A stretch of 64,000 nucleotides of DNA, taken from NCBI RefSeq assembly GCF_014645895.1, contig NZ_BMMP01000002.1, positions 124,001-188,000 on the forward strand, in the 5' to 3' direction. The notes under the pieces are model-generated. The model had not been told where the DNA came from and did no database searches. It worked only from the letters and a program-made list of their open reading frames with translations. Source of the DNA: Streptomyces daqingensis. GTDB lineage: Bacteria > Actinomycetota > Actinomycetes > Streptomycetales > Streptomycetaceae. The position numbers and the translations under genes were made by a program. This document shows positions 49,399 to 57,783 of this stretch, one piece after another (the first letter of the stretch is position 1; each line of letters starts with the position of its first letter).

Positions 49399-49414
49399 AT
49401 TAGTCTAGACCTTA
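49399..49414. promoter_or_regulatory. DasR-like (dre) site upstream of the LPMO gene
   Basis: ATTAGTCTAGACCTTA matches the streptomycete dre consensus ACTGGTCTAGACCACT at 11 of 16 positions, with the 8-bp palindromic core GTCTAGAC (49403-49410) intact. It lies about 190 bp before the LPMO start in a 539-bp divergent gap. The rest of this gap, toward the thioredoxin gene, shows nothing else clear. Confidence 0.55.
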
Positions 49415-49747
49415 TAGATTGTCTGTCCTCGGTCAAGAGAGCCGGCAGAAACGGACCGTTCCGCTCCGGGCCCGGCGAATCCGGAACGACCCGGCGGGAA
49501 CCGGTGAGACCCGGCGACACCGGGTGAGACCCCGCCGAAGGCGCAGAGAGCGGCCCGTCCCGGAGCCCGTACGGCACCGGACGAGGGGCGTGGGGACGCG
49601 GAACCGCCCCCGCCGGAACATCGGAGCGGCACAGGCGGTTTACGCCGTGCGGCACGGTGGGAACGCGGTCCCAGACCCCCGGTGCCCACCGCCGCCGGGA
49701 ACGACGCGGACCGCTGGTCCGGACCGCCGCCGACAGCAGGAGAAGAA

Positions 49748-50179
49748 ATGAGCACGATGGAGCTCACCAAGGACAACTTCGACGAGATCGTCGCCGACGA
49801 CGGCTTCGTGCTCATCGATTTCTGGGCGGACTGGTGCGGTCCCTGCCGGCAGTTCGCCCCCGTCTACGAGGCCGCCGCGGAGAGGCACTCCGATCTGACC
49901 TTCGCCAAGGTGGACACGGAGGCCCAGCAGGAGCTGGCGGCCGCGTTCGAAATCCAGTCCATCCCGACGCTGATGATCGTGCGCGAGCGCATCGTGGTGT
50001 TCGCGCAGCCGGGCGCGCTGCCCGAGGCGGCGCTGGAGGACCTCATCGGGCAGGCGCGCCAGCTCGACATGGAGGAGGTGCGCGCGTCCGCCACCACGCC
50101 TGACGACGCGGCTCAGGCGGCTGAGCCCACCACGCCCTCCGACCCCCCGGCCTCCTCCGGACCGGCCTCTCCCGCCTGA
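49748..50179 (+). CDS. Thioredoxin with disordered C-terminal tail
   Basis: 143 aa. The redox motif DFWADWCGPCRQFAPVYE has Cys30 and Cys33; FEIQSIPTLMIV holds the cis-Pro. A Pro/Ser/Ala/Thr tail of about 30 residues extends the usual 105-110-residue length. It is cytoplasmic (no signal) and reduces protein disulfides. AGGAG is 5 nt before the ATG. The last 67 bp overlap the 3' end of the convergent DoxX gene, and the tail is encoded within that overlap. Confidence 0.94.
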   Translation: MSTMELTKDNFDEIVADDGFVLIDFWADWCGPCRQFAPVYEAAAERHSDLTFAKVDTEAQQELAAAFEIQSIPTLMIVRERIVVFAQPGALPEAALEDLIGQARQLDMEEVRASATTPDDAAQAAEPTTPSDPPASSGPASPA

Positions 50180-50754
50180 GCCCGCAGCCGCCGCGAGATC
50201 ACCGCGGACGCGGCGGCCGCCGCGACGGAGAAGGTCGCCGCCAGCATCCACGGGCGGTTGAGGCGGTGCCCGAGGAGATGGTCGAGGGAGTACCGTCCCG
50301 GTCCCGCTACCGCGAGAGCCGCCCCGGCCAGGGCCAGGTAGGCGGGGAACTCGAGACCGCCCTGCTCGTTGAAGAACCCGGCCGGCGCGTGTACGGAGGC
50401 GGCTCCCGCCATGGCCGCCGCCACCGCCGCACCCGCCCCGGGCGAGGCGAGGCCCAGCGCCAGCAGCGCCCCTCCCCCGGCCTCTCCCAGGCCGGACGCC
50501 AGCGCGTGCCGGCCGCCGGGCTTGAAGCCGATCTGCGCCATCGACTGGCCGGTGGCCTCCAGGCCCCCGCCGCCGAACCAGCCGAAGAGCTTCTGCGTCC
50601 CGTGGCTGACGAGCACGCCCCCGGTGCCCAGGCGCAGGGCGAGCAGGCCGAGGTCGGTGCGGTGGCCGTGGCTGTGGCCGGAGCCGTGCCGGTGACTGTG
50701 GCTGTGGACGTGGCTGTGCCTGTGGCGTTTCGTGCGGCACGTCGTGCGGCCCAT
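50113..50754 (-). CDS. DoxX-family membrane protein with His-rich N-terminus
   Basis: 213 aa. The first 32 residues contain a run of His alternating with Arg and Ser (HRHSHVHSHSHRHGSGHSHGHR), a likely metal-binding tail. Four membrane segments follow; LALRLGTGGVLVSHGTQKLFGWFGG and GFKPGGRHALASGLGEAGGGALLALGL are DoxX signatures. DoxX proteins are linked to thiol/redox enzymes and oxidative stress in mycobacteria. Its stop region is antisense to the thioredoxin tail for 67 bp, which may couple their expression negatively. Confidence 0.86.
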   Translation of the reverse strand: MGRTTCRTKRHRHSHVHSHSHRHGSGHSHGHRTDLGLLALRLGTGGVLVSHGTQKLFGWFGGGGLEATGQSMAQIGFKPGGRHALASGLGEAGGGALLALGLASPGAGAAVAAAMAGAASVHAPAGFFNEQGGLEFPAYLALAGAALAVAGPGRYSLDHLLGHRLNRPWMLAATFSVAAAAASAVISRRLRAQAGEAGPEEAGGSEGVVGSAA

Positions 50755-50813
50755 GGGGGAGGTCCCTTCTCAAGTGGCGCTGGGGGTCGTCGAGTCGGGG
50801 CGGGGTCAAGTCG

Positions 50814-51890
50814 TCATGCTGTGTCGTCCGCACCGGTGAGCATCCGGCGCAGGTCGTAGCTCACCGGCTCTTCCAGCTGCGCGTACGTGCAGCTGCGGGG
50901 GTCGCGGTCGGGGCGCCATCTGCGGAACTGCGTGGTGTGGCGGAAGCGGTCTCCCTCCATGTGGTCGTACGCCACCTCGCACACACGCTCGGGCCGCAGG
51001 GGCAGCCAGGAAAGGTCCTTGGTCCCGGTCCACCGGCTCGGAGCGCCCGGCATGCGGCTCTCCGCGTGCGCCTCCTCGCGCTGCCAGTGCGCCCAGGGAT
51101 GCCCTTCGGGCGTCTCCATGCGCAGCGGCTCCAGCTCCGACATCAGCTCGCGGCGGCGGCTCATCGTGAACGAGGCGCACACGCCCACGTGCTGGAGCGT
51201 GCCGGCGTCGTCGTAGAGGCCCAGGAGCAGCGAGCCGACGCCCTCGCCGCTCTTGTGCGGGCGCAGCCCCGCCAGTACGCAGTCCGCCGTCCGCTCGTGC
51301 TTGACCTTCACCATGATCCGCTCGTCGGGCCGGTAGGGCGAGTCGAGCCGCTTGGCGACGACGCCGTCGAGACCCGCGCCCTCGAACTGGTCGAACCACT
51401 GCCTCGCCAGCTCCTCGTCCTCGGTGGCTGGGGCGACGAAGACCGGGTCCCGGGCGTCACGGAGCGCTTCTACCAGCGACCGCCGGCGTTCGGTCAGGGG
51501 CGTGTCCATCAGCGATTCGTCGCCGAGGGCCAGGGCGTCGAAGGCGATGAAGCTCGCCGGTGTCCGCTCGGCCAGCAGGCGTACGCGGGACTCGGCCGGG
51601 TGGATGCGCTGCTGGAGCGCCTCGAACTGCAGCCGGCCGTCCTGGGCGATGACGATCTCCCCGTCCAGGACGCACCGCTCGGGCAGGTTCTCCCGCAGCG
51701 CGGCGTCCAGTTCGGGGAAGTAGCGCTTGAGCGACTTGCCGGTGCGGCTGCCGATCTCGGTCTCGTCGCCGTCGCGGAAGACGATGGCGCGGAAGCCGTC
51801 CCACTTGGCCTCGTACTGCATGCCTGCCGGGATCCTCGCCGCGAGCTTGGCGAGCATGGGTTTCACGGGCGGCATCACCGGCAGCTCCAT
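50814..51890 (-). CDS. ATP-dependent DNA ligase (LigC-like)
   Basis: 358 aa. The adenylation motif EAKWDGFR has the AMP-accepting Lys29; GSRTGKSLKRYFPEL, CVLDGEIVI, GLDGVVAKRLDSPYRPDERIMVKVKHER (motifs III-V) are intact, followed by an OB-fold domain with VCEVAYDHMEGDRFRHTTQFRRWRPDRDP. Length and order match mycobacterial and streptomycete LigC, a stand-alone NHEJ/repair ligase. It is divergent from a LigD-type polymerase gene across 216 bp, so both probably form one repair regulon. No Ku gene lies in the window. Confidence 0.92.
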   Translation of the reverse strand: MELPVMPPVKPMLAKLAARIPAGMQYEAKWDGFRAIVFRDGDETEIGSRTGKSLKRYFPELDAALRENLPERCVLDGEIVIAQDGRLQFEALQQRIHPAESRVRLLAERTPASFIAFDALALGDESLMDTPLTERRRSLVEALRDARDPVFVAPATEDEELARQWFDQFEGAGLDGVVAKRLDSPYRPDERIMVKVKHERTADCVLAGLRPHKSGEGVGSLLLGLYDDAGTLQHVGVCASFTMSRRRELMSELEPLRMETPEGHPWAHWQREEAHAESRMPGAPSRWTGTKDLSWLPLRPERVCEVAYDHMEGDRFRHTTQFRRWRPDRDPRSCTYAQLEEPVSYDLRRMLTGADDTA

Positions 51891-52106
51891 GGCTGGAACT
51901 CTATTGCCGTGCGCCCGCTCCCGCCTGCCGGAGCGGCAGCCCCGTGCCCGCGGCAGCGCGGTGCCCGCCGGCCCGTCTGGGGCGTTGCGTTCCCGACGGG
52001 AGCGCGACTCAGGAGCGCGACGGAACGGCCGCCCATGCCGTCGTTCTCTGAGATCTCCCGTGTCCGCCGGGAGGCGCCGCGGCCCGCGCCCGCATAGCGT
52101 GGCCGC

Positions 52107-53120
52107 ATGGGAGAGGCAGTGGAGCTGACCGTCGGCGACCAGCGGGTGAGGCTCTCCAACCCGGACAAGATCTACTTCCCGGAGGGCGGCTTCACCAAGC
52201 TCGACGTCGCCGAGTACTACATGTCGGTGGGCGAAGGGATCACCCGAGCTCTGTTCGAGCGGCCGACCACGCTGGAGCGCTATCCCGACGGCGTGAACGG
52301 CGAGTCCTTCTTCCAGAAGCGCGCGCCGAAGAACCTGCCCGGCTGGATCCCCACGGCCCGCATCAGCTTCCCCAGCGGCCGCCACGCGGACGAGATCTGC
52401 CCCACCACTCCCGCGGCCGTCGTGTGGGCGGCGAACCTCGGCTGCATCACGTTCCATCCGTGGCCGGTGCGCCGTGACGACACGGACCGCCCGGACGAGC
52501 TGCGCATCGACCTCGACCCGCAGCCTGGCACCGACTTCGCGGACGCCGTCAGGGCCGCAGAGCAACTGCGGCCGCTTCTGGAGGAGTTGGGCCTGCGCGG
52601 CTGGCCGAAGACCTCCGGCGGCCGGGGTCTGCACGTCTTCGTGCCGATCGTGCCCGAGTGGAACTTCGCGCAGGTGCGGCGCGCGGCCATCGCCGTGGGC
52701 CGGGAGCTGGAGCGCCGCGACCCCTCGCGGGTCACGACGAAGTGGTGGAAGGAGGAGCGCGGCGAGCGCATCTTCGTCGACTACAACCAGACGGCGCGCG
52801 ACCGCACCATCGCCAGCGCCTACTCGGTCCGCCCCAACGCCCGCGCGACGGTCTCCGCTCCGCTGCGCTGGGAGGAGCTCGCCGACGCCCACCCGGACGA
52901 CTTCACCGTCGGGACGATGCCCGCCCGCTACGCCGAAGTCGGCGACGTGCACGCGGAGATGGACGAGCACCCCTGCCGCCTCGACGCGGCCCTGGAGCTC
53001 GCGGCACGCGACGAGAGCGAACACGGCCTCGGCGACCTTCCCTATCCGCCCGAACACCCGAAGGTGAAGGGCGAGCCCAAGCGCGTACAGCCGAGCAGAG
53101 CCAGGAAGACGGCGGACTGA
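52107..53120 (+). CDS. LigD-type polymerase/primase (NHEJ polymerase domain protein)
   Basis: 337 aa, a stand-alone version of the LigD polymerase domain (archaeo-eukaryotic primase fold). VRLSNPDKIYFPEGGFTKLDVAEYY at the N-terminus; RIDLDPQPG supplies metal ligands Asp135 and Asp137; SGGRGLHVFVPI has the catalytic His; IFVDYNQTARDRTIASAYSVRPN is the conserved C-terminal block with a third Asp. Such proteins add ribonucleotides or deoxynucleotides at double-strand breaks. Divergent from the DNA ligase gene. A second paralogue lies at 62662. A basic tail ends the protein. Confidence 0.92.
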   Translation: MGEAVELTVGDQRVRLSNPDKIYFPEGGFTKLDVAEYYMSVGEGITRALFERPTTLERYPDGVNGESFFQKRAPKNLPGWIPTARISFPSGRHADEICPTTPAAVVWAANLGCITFHPWPVRRDDTDRPDELRIDLDPQPGTDFADAVRAAEQLRPLLEELGLRGWPKTSGGRGLHVFVPIVPEWNFAQVRRAAIAVGRELERRDPSRVTTKWWKEERGERIFVDYNQTARDRTIASAYSVRPNARATVSAPLRWEELADAHPDDFTVGTMPARYAEVGDVHAEMDEHPCRLDAALELAARDESEHGLGDLPYPPEHPKVKGEPKRVQPSRARKTAD

Positions 53121-53206
53121 AGGGCTGCCCCGTTCATCGTCTGTGGCGGCGTCGTCGCCGACGCACCCGGAAGATCAGCGTGGCGGTGCCGGGCAGCAGT
53201 TCGGGT

Positions 53207-53743
53207 TCATTCCTCCCAGACCGGCACGGAAGGCAGGCCGCGGGCGGCACGTTCGTCGTCGACGACGCGTTGGATCAGCTCGGTCTTGCGCTTGGTGTAC
53301 GCGAATCCGTCGTCTTCCTCGGCAGCGGCACGCCTCTTCAACTCGGCGTATTCCGCCGCTGCTCGGGGATGCGCCAGCAGGTGGTCCCGGAAGAGCCGCT
53401 CGTTGCGCGTGCCCCAGGTGCCGGCGGTGACGACGTGCAGGTGGTGGGTGCGCCGCCCGTCGTCGCTGCTGCGGAAGTAGAACAGCCGCCCGGGCATTCC
53501 CGTCTCCTGCAGCCGGAATCCCAGCCGCTCCAGCGAGGCCTCACGGTCGGCGGTGACATCGTCCAGCGTGGCCACCGACGCCATCAGGTCGATCACCGGC
53601 TTGGCGGCCAGACCCGGCACAGAGGTGCTGCCCACGTGCTCGATGTCCAGGAACAGTCCGGGTACCGCCTCGGTCAGCTCCGCGCAGGCCTGTCCGCCCT
53701 GTGCGGGCCAGGACGGGTCGTACTCCGCGATGTCAACGGTCAT
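53207..53743 (-). CDS. GrpB family (UPF0157) protein, nucleotidyltransferase fold
   Basis: 178 aa. VDIAEYDPSWP, DIEHVGSTSVPGLAAKPVIDLMASVATLDD and THHLHVVTAGTWGTRNERLFRDHLLAHPRAAAEYAELKRR are the GrpB signature; the GSTSV...K..ID block resembles a nucleotidyltransferase active site. The biological role is not settled. Length is normal. It converges with the LigD-type gene and is divergent from the kinase gene. Confidence 0.92.
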   Translation of the reverse strand: MTVDIAEYDPSWPAQGGQACAELTEAVPGLFLDIEHVGSTSVPGLAAKPVIDLMASVATLDDVTADREASLERLGFRLQETGMPGRLFYFRSSDDGRRTHHLHVVTAGTWGTRNERLFRDHLLAHPRAAAEYAELKRRAAAEEDDGFAYTKRKTELIQRVVDDERAARGLPSVPVWEE

Positions 53744-54073
53744 CCGCGCATTCTATGGACGGCCCCTCGCCGCTGGTCAGAAGCGGGGTGGTCTCGCAGG
53801 CGGCTGGTGCGCTCACGGCGCCGGAGCCGCCCTGAGCAGCTCCGTTCACCGGGACGGTCCCTCGCTGCTCCGGCCACTCGTGCGTCAACTGCGTTCCGCT
53901 GTCACCGAATCAACGACGGTGGCCGCCCGCGACGACCTCGAAGACCGTTCGCGGGACGAGTCTCGGCCTGCGCGCGTGGATATCGGTGTACGGGAGCGCC
54001 CCTCACAACCGGGCTGAGGGGGACTAGGGTTCGACTTCGAACGGGGTGTACCAGGGGGAGCGGAGAGACCGAG
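53744..54073. other. Divergent intergenic region, grpB / kinase gene
   Basis: 330 bp with lower G+C toward the kinase and no plausible gene. It must contain both promoters. I see no convincing -35/-10 pair, operator or hairpin. Confidence 0.5.
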
Positions 54074-55684
54074 GTGACCGACCAGGACCGGCTGCTGGCC
54101 GGCAGATACAGGCTGGACCGGGAGCTCGGCCGCGGCGGCATGGGGACCGTCTGGCTCGCGCAGGACGCGCTCCTCGACCGGCGCGTCGCCGTCAAGAAGC
54201 TGCACGTTCCGCCGCAGTTGGAGGACGTCGAGCGGGAGCGCATGTACGAGCGGACACGCCGCGAGGCCAGAAGCGCGGCGCGCATCAGCCATCCCGGCGT
54301 GATCGTCGTGCACGACGTGGTGGAGGAGGACGGGCTCCCGTGCATCGTGATGGAGTACGTGCCCTCCCGCTCTCTGAGTGAACTCGTCCGCGAGGACGGG
54401 CCGTTGACGTCTGCGGAGGCCGCGCGCACCGGACTCGCGATGGCGTCCGCGCTGCAGGCCGCGCATGCCGCGGGTGTGCTCCACCGGGACGTGAAACCGG
54501 CCAACGTGCTGCTGCAGGAGGGATCGGAGCGCGTCGTCCTCACCGACTTCGGTATCGCCGCCGCTTCCGGTACGGAGACACTGACGCGCACCGGGGAGTT
54601 CGTCGGCTCCATCGACTACGCCGCGCCGGAGCACATGCTGGGGCGCGAGGCCGGGCCGGCCGCGGACGCGTGGGCCCTGGGCGCGACCCTCTACGAGGCG
54701 GTCGAGGGCGTACCGCCCTTCCGCAGGAGCAGCTGGGTGGAGACGGCCTACGCGGCCTCCAGCGAACCGCCGCGCGCGATGGAACGGGCGGGCGAGCTGG
54801 GCGAGTTGATCGAGGGGCTGCTGCACAAGGACGCCGACGGGAGGCTCACCCTCGAGCAGGCGGAGGCCTGGCTGCGGGGCGAGGCCGGTACGGCCCGGCT
54901 GCCCGCGCCACGCGAGGAGCCGCCCCCGGCCGCCGGGCCGGAGACGCGTGCGGAGCCGCCGCGGCAGCAGCGGAACGACGAGCCCGGCGAGGCGACCGCG
55001 CCGGCCCCGGTACCGGCGCCTTCCGGTTCCGCTCCGCCGCCGGCCCGTACGGCACGCGGCAGGAGCCGCGGTGCCCGCGCTCTGGTCTGGGCGCTGTGCT
55101 CCGCGCTCGCCGCGGCGGCCGTCGCGGGCGGCGTCTGGTGGCAGTCGGGGAACGGCGGCGGGGATCCCGGTCCGCCCGGCCCGTCCGCTTCGCACTCCGG
55201 CCCTTCCCACTCCTCGCCGCCCGAGCTGCCGCCCGTTGCGGACGGATACCAACGGGTGCGGGACGAGCTGGGGTTCTCCGTGGACGTACCCGAGGGCTGG
55301 AAGCGCGCCGGCCGGCCCGGCGGGCAGCAGGTGGACTACCTCTCGCCCTCCGGCAGGACGGGGCTGAAGTTCAGCGTCGTGGACTTCGCGGGCGACAGCC
55401 CGATCCGGCACTGGCGCCAACTGGAGCCGGAGGTACGGGAGAAGTCGCCGGGATACGAGCGGCTGCGCATGAACGCCACCGTCTACCAGGGACGGGACGC
55501 CGCGATCTGGGAGTACAGGTGGCAGGGCAGAGCCCGTCCCTACCGTGCGATCGACCTCGGCTTCGGCAGCGAGGGCCAGGCCCACTACGCCCTGTACCTC
55601 TCCGCTCCCGACGCCGAATGGGACGCGGCCAAACCGTACTTCGACATGGCGGTCAAGACCTTCCGCATACGCGCCCGGGACTGA
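54074..55684 (+). CDS. Membrane-anchored serine/threonine protein kinase (PknB-like)
   Basis: 536 aa from GTG at 54074, which has GGAGAG upstream. Kinase domain about 10-275: Gly loop ELGRGGMGTVWLA, VAVKKL Lys, HRDVKPANVLL with the catalytic Asp, TDFGIAAASG and YAAPEHMLG. A Pro/Ala-rich juxtamembrane region leads to one membrane segment (ALVWALCSALAAAAVAGGVWW, near 335-355). The exported domain of about 150 residues (RDELGFSVDVPEGWKRAGRPGGQQVDYLSP...) is of a type common in streptomycete kinases. It should phosphorylate cytoplasmic targets in response to an outside signal. No PASTA repeats. Confidence 0.93.
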   Translation: MTDQDRLLAGRYRLDRELGRGGMGTVWLAQDALLDRRVAVKKLHVPPQLEDVERERMYERTRREARSAARISHPGVIVVHDVVEEDGLPCIVMEYVPSRSLSELVREDGPLTSAEAARTGLAMASALQAAHAAGVLHRDVKPANVLLQEGSERVVLTDFGIAAASGTETLTRTGEFVGSIDYAAPEHMLGREAGPAADAWALGATLYEAVEGVPPFRRSSWVETAYAASSEPPRAMERAGELGELIEGLLHKDADGRLTLEQAEAWLRGEAGTARLPAPREEPPPAAGPETRAEPPRQQRNDEPGEATAPAPVPAPSGSAPPPARTARGRSRGARALVWALCSALAAAAVAGGVWWQSGNGGGDPGPPGPSASHSGPSHSSPPELPPVADGYQRVRDELGFSVDVPEGWKRAGRPGGQQVDYLSPSGRTGLKFSVVDFAGDSPIRHWRQLEPEVREKSPGYERLRMNATVYQGRDAAIWEYRWQGRARPYRAIDLGFGSEGQAHYALYLSAPDAEWDAAKPYFDMAVKTFRIRARD

Positions 55685-55788
55685 ACCGCCCGCGCCGCTC
55701 GTCCAACACCCCGCAGCCCAGGGCGTGTTCGGGTGAGGGCGCGCCCGCGAGGAGCGGACTGAGGCCGGGCGGCGCGCTCGTCAGGGGT

Positions 55789-56172
55789 TCAGGACGGTGC
55801 CGCGGCGTGGTCGGCGTCGCCGCGCAGGACGCAGAATTCGTTGCCCTCGGGGTCGGCGAGGACGGCCCAGCCCGTCCCGTCCGGCTTCCGGAGATCGGCG
55901 GCCAGTGTGGCTCCGAGGCTCAGCAGCCGTTCGACCTCCTCTTCGCGTGACGTCGTCGGGCGCAGGCACAAGTGGAGCCTGTTCTTGGACGACTTGGCCT
56001 CCGGCACCTGGTTGAAGTGCAGCAGCGGCCCCTCCGGAAGCATCACGTCGATCTCCGGGTCGCCCCGCTCGTCGGACGGGTGGAGCGGGGAGCCGGTCAC
56101 CGCGCTCCAGAAGAGGGCCAGTTCGTAGGCGTCCGCGCAGTCGATCGCGATGTTCTGCAGTACCGAGACCAT
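55789..56172 (-). CDS. VOC-family glyoxalase/dioxygenase-like protein
   Basis: 127 aa. LQNIAIDCADAYELALFWSAVTG, LHLCLRPTTSREEEVERLLSLGAT and WAVLADPEGNEFCVLRG are typical of the vicinal-oxygen-chelate fold, with His in LHLC and Glu in NEFCVL as probable metal ligands. Single VOC unit, no signal. Family members bind or inactivate small molecules; the specific role is unknown. The ATG at 56172 has no clear ribosome site. Confidence 0.86.
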   Translation of the reverse strand: MVSVLQNIAIDCADAYELALFWSAVTGSPLHPSDERGDPEIDVMLPEGPLLHFNQVPEAKSSKNRLHLCLRPTTSREEEVERLLSLGATLAADLRKPDGTGWAVLADPEGNEFCVLRGDADHAAAPS

Positions 56173-56267
56173 GCGGGTCAGGATGCCCGAGCACCGCACG
56201 GTCCGCCATCAGGACGGTGCGCCGTCAAGCGCCGTCGCCCCCCGCACCCGCGGTACCGGAAGCGCCC

Positions 56268-56930
56268 CTAGGTACCGGCCGCGCCGGATGCGGCGTCCGC
56301 CCAGTGGCGGCGGCCGGTGCTGATGAGGAGGAGCTGGCGGCGGGCCGTGCGGGCGACGGTCTCCTCGTCGGGCCCCTCGCCCAGGGCCGCGTCCAGGAAC
56401 GCGGACGCGGTCATCACGACGTGGTCCACGTACAGCTCCCCCAGCATCCGGACGTCCTCCGCGCTCCAGCCGGCCGACACCTCGTCGGTCGCGAGTACCT
56501 GGGACACCTCGTCGGCGAAGCGGTCCAGCTCGCGGCCTATCGCGGCCCGAACGGCCGGTACCCCGCCGTGTCGCTCGCGGGCCACGAACCGTACGTGCGT
56601 GGGGTGTTCGCGCACGTAGCGGGCGATGGCGCCGACGGTCCGGTCGATGCGCTCGACGTCGTCCCGCGGGCCTTCGAGGATCTCGCGGACGACGGCGTGG
56701 AGGCTGCCGAGCGACTCGTCGACGAGGGCCACGCCCAGGTCGCTCATGTCGCGGAAGTGCCGGTAGAAGGCCGCGGGCGCCATGCCCACGACCCGCGTCA
56801 CCTCGCGGAGGCCGAGGCTGCTGAGGCTCTTGTCCTCCAGCAGCCGCAGGCCCGCGTCCAGGAGGGCGCAGCGCGTTCGGGCCTTCTGGGTCTCCCGTGA
56901 CGTCGAGGCTGAGGCGCTGGTGTGGCTCAT
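56268..56930 (-). CDS. TetR-family transcriptional regulator (FabR-like)
   Basis: 220 aa. RCALLDAGLRLLEDKSLSSLGLREVTRVVGMAPAAFYRHFRDMSDLG is the DNA-binding domain, with wording close to FabR-type repressors. The all-alpha ligand domain follows. The gene is divergent from two small membrane-protein genes across 120 bp that contain inverted AGTRAACA/TGTTC repeats at 56937-56953 and 56979-57014, so it probably represses itself and the divergent genes. FabR proteins sense acyl-thioesters and control membrane-lipid genes; whether that holds here is unknown. Confidence 0.88.
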   Translation of the reverse strand: MSHTSASASTSRETQKARTRCALLDAGLRLLEDKSLSSLGLREVTRVVGMAPAAFYRHFRDMSDLGVALVDESLGSLHAVVREILEGPRDDVERIDRTVGAIARYVREHPTHVRFVARERHGGVPAVRAAIGRELDRFADEVSQVLATDEVSAGWSAEDVRMLGELYVDHVVMTASAFLDAALGEGPDEETVARTARRQLLLISTGRRHWADAASGAAGT

Positions 56931-56936
56931 GTCATT

Positions 56937-57014
56937 CAGTAAACAGGTGTTCGCGGGGCGGTGCCAAGGTACGCTCTACTCAGTGAACAGTTGTCATTCC
57001 AAGTGTTCACTGAG
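56937..57014. promoter_or_regulatory. TetR operator region with perfect 11-bp inverted repeat
   Basis: CTCAGTGAACA (56979-56989) and TGTTCACTGAG (57004-57014) are exact inverted repeats, 14 bp apart. A second, imperfect site, AGTAAACA followed by TGTTCG (56938-56953), lies directly before the TetR start codon. Both carry the AGTRAACA half-site, suggesting two operators for one regulator. Confidence 0.75.
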
Positions 57015-57050
57015 ACTCCGATCATTGGCCCCACACGAGAAAGGCCAAGC

Positions 57051-57209
57051 ATGATCTTCCTGGTTGCCGCGTTCCTCCTGCTGGGATTCCTGGCGGGCAC
57101 CGCGGCACACATCCCGCTTCCGGCCACGTTCGCCGCAGCCGCGGCCATCGGCGCCTGGCTGCTGGTCTTCGCGGTCCGCGAGCGCAGGCACCACCGGCAA
57201 GGGAGCTGA
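57051..57209 (+). CDS. Small membrane protein, 52 aa
   Basis: 52 aa from ATG at 57051 with AAGG 7 nt before. Two membrane-spanning stretches (FLVAAFLLLGFLAGTAAHI and ATFAAAAAIGAWLLVFAV) end in a basic tail (RERRHHRQGS). Conserved beside TetR regulators and DUF4190 genes in streptomycetes as far as I recall. Function unknown. It lies 36 bp after the operator and 7 bp before the DUF4190 gene, with which it probably forms an operon. Confidence 0.75.
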   Translation: MIFLVAAFLLLGFLAGTAAHIPLPATFAAAAAIGAWLLVFAVRERRHHRQGS

Positions 57210-57216
57210 CTGAGAC

Positions 57217-57657
57217 ATGAACGCCAACGACACGCTGGTCCGTCCCACTCCCCCGGACTTCGAGAACGACCGTCCGGCCCGGGACGGCCGCCGTCCCGGC
57301 CGCGACGTCCGGGACGGGATCCGCGACAGCCGCGAGGAAGCCCTCAACGAGGGTGCTGGCGCCGCGACTTCGGAAGAGGAGACCCCTCCGGCGGACGCCA
57401 CGGGGCGCGCCGCGGCGCGTCTGCGCGACGCCGACGGCATGGCCGTGGCCTCCTTCGTGATGGGCCTGGCCGGGCTGCTCGTCTTCAACGTCGTGCTGGG
57501 CCCCTGCGCCCTCGTACTCGGGTCCCTCGCGCTGCTGCGCGGCACGGCCCGGCGGGGCCGCGCTCTGCTGGGCATCTCCCTGGGCGTCGCCGACCTGGCC
57601 GTGCTCGCCGCGGTGACAGCGGCCGACCAGTCCTTCTCCTGGAGCCTGGGCGGTTGA
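57217..57657 (+). CDS. DUF4190-type small membrane protein
   Basis: 146 aa. An acidic/Arg-rich cytoplasmic N-terminus of about 70 residues precedes two membrane segments with the DUF4190 pattern DGMAVASFVMGLAGLLVFNVVLGPCALVLGSLALLRGTARRGRALLGISLGVADLAVL. Function unknown. Second gene of the small operon under the TetR operator; ends at a hairpin shared with egtD. Confidence 0.85.
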   Translation: MNANDTLVRPTPPDFENDRPARDGRRPGRDVRDGIRDSREEALNEGAGAATSEEETPPADATGRAAARLRDADGMAVASFVMGLAGLLVFNVVLGPCALVLGSLALLRGTARRGRALLGISLGVADLAVLAAVTAADQSFSWSLGG

Positions 57658-57694
57658 GCCCGGCACCGGGCGGCGTCACGCGAGCGGACGGACA

Positions 57695-57730
57695 GGGGCG
57701 GCGGGCCTGAACCGAAGGCCCCGCCGCCCC
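57695..57730. terminator. Bidirectional hairpin between DUF4190 gene and egtD
   Basis: GGGGCGGCGGGCCT (57695-57708) pairs with AGGCCCCGCCGCCCC (57716-57730) with one bulged base and a 7-nt loop. It lies between two convergent stops and can end both transcripts. Confidence 0.75.
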
Positions 57731-57783
57731 TCCCGCCGTCGCGGCCCGTCCGCCCGGCCCGTTCCGTCCGCCCCCTCAGAGGC

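Noticed and set aside
49411..49440. Specific -35/-10 promoter for the LPMO gene next to the DasR site
   Set aside because: TTGACC and TATAAG are present on the minus strand but only 14 bp apart, too short for a standard promoter.
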